Assembly (NCBI GenBank): GCA_022703115.1
Contig: JAKLEK010000018.1
Span: forward strand, 1-13,599
Length of the DNA stretch: 13,599 nt
DNA from: Elusimicrobiota bacterium
Lineage (GTDB): Bacteria; Elusimicrobiota; Elusimicrobia; Elusimicrobiales; UBA9959
Direction: 5' to 3'
In this document: piece by piece, positions 7,108 to 11,900 of the stretch
How positions within the stretch are numbered: the stretch's first letter is position 1
How the letters are laid out: each line of letters begins with the position of its first letter
Program-made: the position numbers and the translations under genes
Notes under the pieces: model-generated
The model's input: the letters and a program-made list of their open reading frames with translations, nothing else
What the model was told of the DNA's origin: nothing
Databases searched by the model: none

Positions 7108-8163
7108 TTATTTCTCTAGTACGAGCGTCCGATATCCCGGCATATAAAGGTTCTCTTTTCCCGGCAGGATATCCTCGTACCGGCGCTTCTCCTCGAACAG
7201 CGGTCTCCAGCCCTTCAGCAGGGCCGCGTCCAGCGGGACCTTCGCGTCGGACGGATTCAGCAGGATCATGTACCGTTTGAAACCCTTCTTCAGCACCCTC
7301 GCTATAAGCCGCTCGTCCAGGCCCGTCGGCGGCTCGGTGTCCGCGCCCTTTTCCAGCACCGGCGCCAGGGAATTTATCTCCGCCGCCAGCCGCTTGAACA
7401 GGAACCACCGCTCCGGCCAGGCGTCCAGGGTCTTCCCTTCCTGCGAGAAAGTGTAATAGAACAGACCGTTCGCGCCCCGCGCCAGCGCCAGATAGGTCAT
7501 GAACCGCAGTTCCGTGAAGGTGGGGTATCTGCCCACGCGTTCTTTTCTGCGCTGCGGATAGATCATCCAGTCGAAAGCCTGCAGCACGGCCCAGACCGGC
7601 CGGTCCGGGCGCTCGGCGTCCATGATCCCGGCCGCCGACTTGACCAGGGCCACGTGGTAGCCGACCGATTCGGTCTTTAGGTGCGGCACCGGGTACCAGT
7701 CCGTCATCAGCGCGTCGCCGTACGCCCCGTAGGTCAGCGCCGCGTTCCCGTCGCCCATCACGAAGGCGGTCCGCTGCTTAGGAGACCAGGCCTTCGTCTT
7801 CCGCTCCAGTTTTTCAAGTTCGGCGGGGGGGATGCCGCGCACTTCGGGCTCGTCGTACAGGTACCAGGCCAGCATCGGCCACTTTTTAGCCGCTTCGCCG
7901 TAAGCGGAATCCATCACCTTGTCCGGATACGCCGTCATCTTCATCTTCAGCTTGCCCGCCTCAGCCGCCAGTCCGGCGAGGGTTTCCGGGTCCTGGTTAT
8001 AGGTATGGAAGCAGTTGAACCCTGCCTCCTTTATCACGGCCAGGTCGCGCGCCGAATTCACCCCGTACATGCATAAGGGAAAGCCGCCGCCCGCGGCCGC
8101 CGGGCCGCCGCATAACATCAGGACCCCGTACGCCGCGCCCGCAAAAAGGATATTCATTTTCAT
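7108..8163 (-). CDS. Exported glycoside-hydrolase-like TIM-barrel protein
   Basis: The most likely start is the ATG at 8163-8161, giving 351 residues beginning MKMNILFAGAAYGVLML, a plausible signal peptide ending near GGPAAAGGG. An upstream in-frame ATG at 8271 would add 36 residues encoded by repeat sequence and hide the signal peptide inside the protein, so it was not chosen. The mature part looks like a TIM barrel: AGFNCFHTYNQDPE, then AWYLYDEPE (about 99-107) with the DE-P signature common in glycoside-hydrolase-like barrels, TDWYPVP, PVWAVLQAFDW, and ELRFMTYLALARGANGLFYYTF near the C-terminal side. A short beta-rich tail with LLNPSDAKVPLD follows, suggesting a small C-terminal domain. 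Substrate and activity are not recognisable. The gene is bracketed by direct copies of the 74-base family 2 module. Confidence 0.65.
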   Translation of the reverse strand: MKMNILFAGAAYGVLMLCGGPAAAGGGFPLCMYGVNSARDLAVIKEAGFNCFHTYNQDPETLAGLAAEAGKLKMKMTAYPDKVMDSAYGEAAKKWPMLAWYLYDEPEVRGIPPAELEKLERKTKAWSPKQRTAFVMGDGNAALTYGAYGDALMTDWYPVPHLKTESVGYHVALVKSAAGIMDAERPDRPVWAVLQAFDWMIYPQRRKERVGRYPTFTELRFMTYLALARGANGLFYYTFSQEGKTLDAWPERWFLFKRLAAEINSLAPVLEKGADTEPPTGLDERLIARVLKKGFKRYMILLNPSDAKVPLDAALLKGWRPLFEEKRRYEDILPGKENLYMPGYRTLVLEK

Positions 8164-8169
8164 ACGATG

Positions 8170-8192
8170 ATTGTACCAAAAACCGTTGTCAA
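8170..8192 (-). promoter_or_regulatory. Possible promoter elements for a short or absent leader upstream of 8163
   Basis: On the minus strand TTGACA (8192-8187) is followed after only 11 bases by TACAAT (8175-8170), and the ATG lies six bases further on. The -35/-10 spacing is too short for a standard sigma70 promoter, so one box may be fortuitous. If TACAAT is a true -10, transcription would begin at or next to the ATG, and no Shine-Dalgarno sequence is present, which would fit a leaderless mRNA. Confidence 0.3.
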
Positions 8193-8194
8193 CC

Positions 8195-8385
8195 GCAGAC
8201 CCCAGATCGCCGACGATGCCGGCTTTTCCATCGGAAAACCGGCGCAGCGTCCAAAAACACACGACAGGCAAGCGTAGTCCGCTCCCGATTCCCCTTGGTT
8301 CCCCGACCTCCCGACGTTTTTGCGGTAGACTCCCGACCTCTGTTCTGTTGTCCCCCGACTTTTGTTTTGTCTGTGCCTTTAGTCA
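8195..8385. repeat. Family 2 CCCGAC-rich repeat, copy c
   Basis: This fills most of the 319-base divergent gap between the hydrolase-like gene and the FecR-domain gene. It includes the 74-base module at 8216-8289 (66 of 74 identical to 7011-7084), with the same hairpin: GCCGGCTTTTCC (8218-8229) and GGAAAACCGGC (8233-8243). It continues with CCCGATTCCCC, CCCCGACCTCCCGACG, TTTTTGCGGTAGACTCCCGA and TGTTGTCCCCCGACTTTTGTTTTG. The CTGTTCTGTTGTCCCCCGAC stretch parallels CTGTTCTGTCGTCCCCCGAC in copy a. The rest of the gap (8386-8482) holds the putative promoter, a palindrome and a short hairpin for the downstream gene. Confidence 0.8.
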
Positions 8386-8402
8386 CACTTGGAAAATTAC
8401 GG

Positions 8403-8435
8403 TTGACCGGTCTCCGGCAATATTTGTTAAATATT
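8403..8435 (+). promoter_or_regulatory. Putative promoter with AT palindrome upstream of the FecR-domain gene
   Basis: TTGACC (8403-8408) is followed after 18 bases by TTAAAT (8427-8432). The -10 candidate lies inside a perfect inverted repeat with 7-base arms, AATATTTGTTAAATATT (8419-8435), which might be an operator. A small hairpin (CCGGC 8445-8449 with GCCGG 8455-8459) follows in the presumed leader, and AAGGAG (8467-8472) lies 10 bases before the ATG. Confidence 0.4.
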
Positions 8436-8482
8436 AACGCTGACCCGGCATTACGCCGGTTTCGGTAAGGAGAACTTGCCTG

Positions 8483-9148
8483 ATGAAATACGCGAAAATA
8501 TTACTATCCGCCATATTGTTCCTGAGCGTCGGTCTGGCTTTCGCCGCCGATAAGACCATCAAGATCACCAAGGTGGCCGGCACCGTCCAGCTCATGAAGA
8601 ACGGCGTGGTCGTCATGACCATAAAGCCGGGCGACCCTATCCCGACCAAGCTTGACTCCAACGTCACCTTCTTCGTCGTCAACGGCACCGTGGAAGTGGA
8701 AGCCGGCGGCATGAAGATAACCGGCGTGACCGGTTCCGAATTCAAGCCCTCCTTCTCCGGCAACGCCCTCGTGGTCGCTTCCGAAGGCCGCGCCTCCGTG
8801 GTCGTCAAGAACCAGGCCGGCCAGTCCGTGGTCATGACCTCCAACAGCGAGGTCAAGCTGAACACCACCGGCGCCGTGACCCAGGTGGAAGTGCAGAAAG
8901 GCCGCGCCGTGGTCTCCAACCCCACCGGCGGCGGCACGCAGGTGGTGAACGCCGGCGAATCGACCTCTTTCTCCGCCGTCCCGCCGGTGGCCCAGACCCC
9001 GACGGCTCCGGTCGTGCCCGCGGAAGAGCCGGCCGTGACCGAAGAGACGCCCGCCGCCGAGCCGGTGGCCGTCGTCCCCGAGACCTCCGTCAACCCGGTG
9101 CAGGAAGCCGAGGAATCCACCGAGGTCAGCGGTTCCACGCCGAGCTGA
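8483..9148 (+). CDS. Secreted FecR-domain protein with Pro/Glu/Ala-rich tail
   Basis: The 221-residue product begins with a clear signal peptide, MKYAKILLSAILFLSVGLAFA, cleaved before ADK. Residues 25-160 form a beta-rich repetitive domain of FecR type: KVAGTVQLMKNGVVVMTIKPGD, then VEVEAGGMKITGVTGSEF, ASEGRASVVVKNQAG and VEVQKGRAVVSNPTGGGTQVVNAGES, the last being the characteristic 'G-V-V--GES/T' end. The last 60 or so residues are a low-complexity tail of Pro, Ala, Val, Glu and Thr, probably disordered. There is no TonB-linked anti-sigma module or transmembrane helix, so this is a stand-alone periplasmic or surface FecR protein, a type also seen near exopolysaccharide genes. Codons are strongly biased to C- or G-ending forms, consistent with high expression (inference). 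It precedes the barrel gene by 51 bases, probably in one operon. Confidence 0.7.
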   Translation: MKYAKILLSAILFLSVGLAFAADKTIKITKVAGTVQLMKNGVVVMTIKPGDPIPTKLDSNVTFFVVNGTVEVEAGGMKITGVTGSEFKPSFSGNALVVASEGRASVVVKNQAGQSVVMTSNSEVKLNTTGAVTQVEVQKGRAVVSNPTGGGTQVVNAGESTSFSAVPPVAQTPTAPVVPAEEPAVTEETPAAEPVAVVPETSVNPVQEAEESTEVSGSTPS

Positions 9149-9199
9149 GCCGCCGCGGAACTTCGGCGCTGTTACTTATTTGAGAGTTAAGGAGATAAA

Positions 9200-10366
9200 A
9201 TGACAAGAACGATCATAGCGCTTCTTCTGACGCTGCAGGCCGGCTCCGCTTTCGCCCTGCAGAACATAAAGCTGGCGGGCGTGGACATCAATCCCGTCTT
9301 CTCCAGCCAGGAGAAATACGACAGCAATATCTACCTCACCCGGGACCTGGTCAAGGCCTCGCTCTATAACCGCTCCATGGGCGGCCTGAACCTCGCCAAG
9401 GAAGGCTCCCGTCTGAAAGTGGACGTCGGCTACAACGTGGAAGGCCTGTTCTACAGCCGGGCCCACCGCATCAACGACGCCGTTCACCACAACGCCAACG
9501 CCAGCGTGGAGATGAAGCTGGCGGAAGGCAGGACCCTTAAGGCCTCCGACAGGTACGCCGCTACCACCGACCAGGCCACTTCCGAGCTGACCGCCCGCGC
9601 CAAGCGCGTGCAGAACAACGCCGAGCTCGTTTACGACTCGCCCCTGAAAGGCCGCCTCGGCTTCAGCGTGGACGCCCAGCACATCGTCAACGACTACCTG
9701 GTCAAGGCCTATAAGAACCTGGACCGCGACGAGATCATCGGCGGCGCTTCGCTGAACTACAAGGTCCAGCCCAAGACCACTCTGTTCCTGGCCTACCACT
9801 TCGGTTCGCTGAAATACTGGGAGCGGGCCCTTTCCGGCACCGGCAGCGCCCTTCACAGCAACGTGGACGCCGGTATCAGCGGCAACATCGCCCCCAAGCT
9901 GACCGGCAAACTGATGGCCGGCGCCCAGTTCCGGACGTACCGCAAGGAGCTGGCCGGCGCTTCCCGGAAGAAGACCACCGGCGGCTACGGCGCCCAGCTG
10001 GCCTGGAAGCCGGTTTCCAAGACCGAGGTCGTACTCTACGGCAAGCGCGGCAACGTGGAATCCACCTTCTCCAACAGCAGGTTCTACACCAGCACGCTTA
10101 ACGACCTCTCCGTCTCCCGCGAGATCAACAAGTTCAAGGCCACCCTCGGCGCGAGCTACGAGTCCATCAGGTACCCCGAAGAGGTCCCCGGTGACAACGC
10201 CAAGCGCCGCGACAGCTACTGGAACGGCCGGGCCGGTCTGGACTACAACATCCAGAAATGGCTAAAAGCCGGCGTGGGCTACGCCTACAAGACCCGCGTC
10301 TCCAACTACCGCTCCAACAACTACGTGGACAACATCACCACCCTCGAAGTAAAAGGCATGTTCTAA
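9200..10366 (+). CDS. Outer-membrane beta-barrel protein (BBP2/porin-like)
   Basis: The 388-residue product has a signal peptide, MTRTIIALLLTLQAGSAFA, then alternating amphipathic strands throughout, for example SRLKVDVGYNVEGLFYSR, TTLFLAYHFGSLKYWER, KLTGKLMAGAQFRTYRK, TEVVLYGKRGNVES and WLKAGVGYAYKTRVS. It ends in phenylalanine (LEVKGMF), the usual C-terminal signature of outer-membrane barrels inserted by the Bam machinery. The N-terminal part, INPVFSSQEKYDSNIYLT, resembles the 'x-DSNIY' start of barrels of the putative beta-barrel porin 2 type that occur with exopolysaccharide export genes. AAGGAG seven bases before the ATG supports the start. It is followed by a strong terminator and paired with the upstream FecR-domain gene. 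Transport substrate is unknown. Confidence 0.75.
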   Translation: MTRTIIALLLTLQAGSAFALQNIKLAGVDINPVFSSQEKYDSNIYLTRDLVKASLYNRSMGGLNLAKEGSRLKVDVGYNVEGLFYSRAHRINDAVHHNANASVEMKLAEGRTLKASDRYAATTDQATSELTARAKRVQNNAELVYDSPLKGRLGFSVDAQHIVNDYLVKAYKNLDRDEIIGGASLNYKVQPKTTLFLAYHFGSLKYWERALSGTGSALHSNVDAGISGNIAPKLTGKLMAGAQFRTYRKELAGASRKKTTGGYGAQLAWKPVSKTEVVLYGKRGNVESTFSNSRFYTSTLNDLSVSREINKFKATLGASYESIRYPEEVPGDNAKRRDSYWNGRAGLDYNIQKWLKAGVGYAYKTRVSNYRSNNYVDNITTLEVKGMF

Positions 10367-10384
10367 GAACATCAGCCTTTAAGC

Positions 10385-10423
10385 AAATAAAGAGGCCGTC
10401 CCGAAAGGACGGCCTCTTTATTT
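10385..10423. terminator. Rho-independent terminator, probably bidirectional
   Basis: A perfect 17-bp stem pairs 10385-10401 (core GAGGCCGTCC) with 10407-10423 (core GGACGGCCTC) around the five-base loop CGAAA. The outer part of the stem is A/T-rich on both sides, giving a T-rich tail (TTTATTTATT) on the plus strand and an equivalent tail on the minus strand. It lies 18 bases after the barrel stop codon and downstream of the convergent antitoxin gene, so it can end transcription from both directions. Confidence 0.9.
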
Positions 10424-10440
10424 ATTACGTTCTTGATCCG

Positions 10441-10542
10441 ATAACTATTAGTCGGTAGTAAACAGATATTTCGTAGCTGGTGGCTATTAACCATAAAGTA
10501 ATACCCGTTTGGCCACAAGCCAATAGCCACAAGCTAATAGCC
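10441..10542. repeat. Family 3 short inverted/tandem repeat
   Basis: AGCTGGTGGCTATT (10475-10488) is the inverted match, at 13 of 14 positions, of AATAGCCACAAGCT (10522-10535). The right arm lies in a tandem duplication of a 14-base unit, GCCACAAGCYAATA (10512-10525 and 10526-10539), followed by GCC. The stretch is AT-richer than its neighbours and contains no open reading frame. With only one copy in the window, its dispersal cannot be judged. The remaining gap, to 10595, shows nothing recognisable except the 15-base direct repeat at its end. Confidence 0.6.
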
Positions 10543-10581
10543 GGCGCTGCGACAGGCCCCGCGCCCTCGAACTGAGTGAGT

Positions 10582-10596
10582 GGGCGGCCGAACGGC
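10582..10596 (+). repeat. Left 15-base direct repeat flanking the toxin-antitoxin pair
   Basis: GGGCGGCCGAACGGC at 10582-10596 recurs exactly at 11389-11403 in the same orientation. The last base touches the antitoxin stop codon (TAG at 10598-10596). The two copies bracket the toxin-antitoxin genes and their promoter region. Confidence 0.6.
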
Positions 10597-10955
10597 TAGA
10601 CTGAAGGACGGCCGTAAAAGCCGTGACTGCCGCAGTTGGAATGATTTCGCGCGTTGGTTTCTGGTCTTACGGCAAAGAAACCGATACGAATACCATAAAC
10701 AGCCAGGATAGTTTCCAGCGTAGATATCTCCGGGTTGCCGGTAGGGGAAAGAGTTTTGTACAGGCTGGTCCGGCTCATCTTAGCGGCTTTTGCCAGGGCG
10801 CCTATCCCCCCATGGGCATTGGCGACGTTGCGGATAGCCTTTAACAGAGCTCCCGTATCGTTATCCTCTATTACGGAATTCAAATATGCCGCGGCTTCTT
10901 CCGGTCTGGAAAGCTGTTTGCGCAGATAGGAACGATGCGAAATAGTGCGTCTCAT
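10596..10955 (-). CDS. Type II antitoxin, HTH addiction-module antidote family (TIGR02684/HigA-like)
   Basis: The 119-residue protein has the pattern of the addiction-module antidote family: RPEEAAAYLNSVIEDNDTG, LLKAIRNVANAHGGIGALAKAAKMSRTSLYKTLSPTGNPEISTLETILAVYGIRI. The helix-turn-helix covers about residues 52-72 (IGALAKAAKMSRTSLYKTLS). It would neutralise the toxin encoded just upstream and repress the shared promoter. The start ATG overlaps the toxin stop in an ATGA arrangement, with AGGAG inside the end of the toxin gene, so translation is coupled. The last 20 or so residues (ARNHSNCGSHGFYGRPSV) extend past the usual family end. They may be a natural tail or read-through into flanking sequence after loss of the original stop. 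GC is lower than in surrounding genes. Confidence 0.88.
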   Translation of the reverse strand: MRRTISHRSYLRKQLSRPEEAAAYLNSVIEDNDTGALLKAIRNVANAHGGIGALAKAAKMSRTSLYKTLSPTGNPEISTLETILAVYGIRIGFFAVRPETNARNHSNCGSHGFYGRPSV

Positions 10956-11281
10956 TTTCTTCTCCTGTAATTAGCCCATGATCTGCAGGCCATGACTACA
11001 TCTTTCTTTTGGCCGTGCTTGGCTCCGCCGCATAAAAGCAGAACTATATTCATACCGTCTTCACCATAGTACACGCGGTATCCGGGACCATGGTGTATCC
11101 TGAGCTCATATACCCCCGTTCCGAGATATTTGTGGTCTCCAAAATTACCTTCTTCGACCCTATCTATTCGCTTTAATATCGCGGCCCTGGCCGATATGTC
11201 CGCCAGGCTATTAAGCCAGTCTCCGAACAGATCTTTCCCCGATGACACGTAATGCAGCACTTGCCGTTTTCTTGCTTCCAT
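10952..11281 (-). CDS. Type II toxin, RelE/ParE superfamily (TIGR02683/HigB-like)
   Basis: The 109-residue product fits the addiction-module killer family paired with this antidote type: FGDWLNSLADISARAAILKRIDRVEEGNFGDHKYLGTGVYELRIHHGPGYRVYYGEDG, then VLLLCGGAKHGQKKDVVMA. The ELRI-x-GPGYRVYY and LLLCGG-K--Q--D blocks are diagnostic. Members of this fold generally act as ribosome-dependent mRNA interferases or, in the ParE branch, on gyrase; which applies here is not visible. The gene order is toxin first, as in HigBA-like systems. It starts directly after a good promoter with essentially no leader, and its end overlaps the antitoxin start by four bases. Confidence 0.9.
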   Translation of the reverse strand: MEARKRQVLHYVSSGKDLFGDWLNSLADISARAAILKRIDRVEEGNFGDHKYLGTGVYELRIHHGPGYRVYYGEDGMNIVLLLCGGAKHGQKKDVVMACRSWANYRRRK

Positions 11282-11282
11282 A

Positions 11283-11336
11283 TATACTGTATCCTATAAA
11301 AGACAAGATGTCAACGCTTATTTGTCTATACTGTAA
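11283..11336 (-). promoter_or_regulatory. Toxin-antitoxin promoter with two candidate operators
   Basis: On the minus strand TTGACA (11314-11309), a 17-base spacer and TACAGT (11291-11286) form a near-consensus sigma70 promoter. The ATG lies four bases after the -10 box, so the transcript would begin at or very near the start codon, and no Shine-Dalgarno sequence precedes it. The -10 box overlaps the near-perfect dyad ATACTGTAT (11284-11292). A second copy, ATACTGTAA, lies 44 bases away at 11328-11336, upstream of the -35. Such paired dyads fit autorepression by the HTH antitoxin. Confidence 0.65.
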
Positions 11337-11388
11337 TATGCGAAGACGACAACGTCGTGTCGCGAAGCCCGGGCCTCTATACGGCTGG

Positions 11389-11403
11389 GGGCGGCCGAAC
11401 GGC
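11389..11403 (+). repeat. Right 15-base direct repeat flanking the toxin-antitoxin pair
   Basis: This is an exact copy of 10582-10596. It lies between the toxin promoter and the phosphatase start at 11436, so the two copies enclose about 0.8 kb holding the toxin-antitoxin operon. Confidence 0.6.
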
Positions 11404-11435
11404 AACGGCTGATGGGAAAATGATAAACTTTAGGG

Positions 11436-11870
11436 ATGAAAGTGCTTTTTGTGTGCACCGGGAACATGTGCCGCAGCCCCGCGGCGGAAAAACTGCTGAG
11501 GCACCTGGGCGGACCGAAGTTCGAGTCTCGTTCTCGGGGAACGGCGGCGCAGGCCTATACTAACATGCCCGGGGAAGTGATAGAGTTCCTTATACAGGCG
11601 GGAGTGAAAGACCTTAAACATACGCCCACGCTCGTTATGGAACAGGATGTGGATTGGGCGGACGTGGTCCTGCCCATGGAAGAATATCATTTCGATATCG
11701 TGGCCGAACGGTTCCCCCAGAGCATGCGGAAGATGCATCTGTTCCTGGATTTCTGTACGGGAAGCGAGGGGAAGGGGCAGAGGGACCCGATGGGACAGGG
11801 CGCGGCGGTCTTCAACCAGGTACTGGGGGAAATAAAGGCCGCGATCGAAATGCTGGTTAACAAAAAATAG
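11436..11870 (+). CDS. Low-molecular-weight protein tyrosine phosphatase
   Basis: The 144-residue protein begins MKVLFVCTGNMCRSPAAEKLL, the N-terminal P-loop of the LMW-PTP/arsenate-reductase fold, with nucleophile C7 and R13 in C-X5-R followed by S14. SRGTAAQAYTNMP (34-46) follows, and the general-acid aspartate is D117 in QRDPMGQG (116-122). These enzymes dephosphorylate phosphotyrosine, often on polysaccharide co-polymerase kinases, or in related forms phosphoarginine; the aspartate-proline motif favours a phosphatase over an arsenate reductase. The start lacks a strong Shine-Dalgarno sequence (only AGGG directly next to the ATG). It ends 30 bases before the ligase-like gene, which points to a link with surface polysaccharide assembly (inference). 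Confidence 0.88.
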   Translation: MKVLFVCTGNMCRSPAAEKLLRHLGGPKFESRSRGTAAQAYTNMPGEVIEFLIQAGVKDLKHTPTLVMEQDVDWADVVLPMEEYHFDIVAERFPQSMRKMHLFLDFCTGSEGKGQRDPMGQGAAVFNQVLGEIKAAIEMLVNKK

Positions 11871-11900
11871 CCGCAGCCCCCGGGCCCCCTGGCAGCAACT

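Noticed and set aside
8164..8271. Upstream start extending the hydrolase-like protein by 36 residues
   Set aside because: The extra residues are encoded by family 2 repeat DNA and would bury a good signal peptide; the ATG at 8163 fits better.
8434..9138. Minus-strand open frame of 234 codons, Thr/Ser/Val-rich
   Set aside because: It is the complement of the FecR-domain gene, which has a signal peptide, ribosome site and domain pattern; the antisense product is a by-product of its codon bias.
9176..9856. Minus-strand open frame of 226 codons
   Set aside because: Antisense to the barrel gene; no start signal or recognisable motifs.
11346..11358. Short ACGAC/GTCGT hairpin between the toxin promoter and the phosphatase
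   Set aside because: A five-base stem without a T-run is too weak to call a terminator or a regulatory element.
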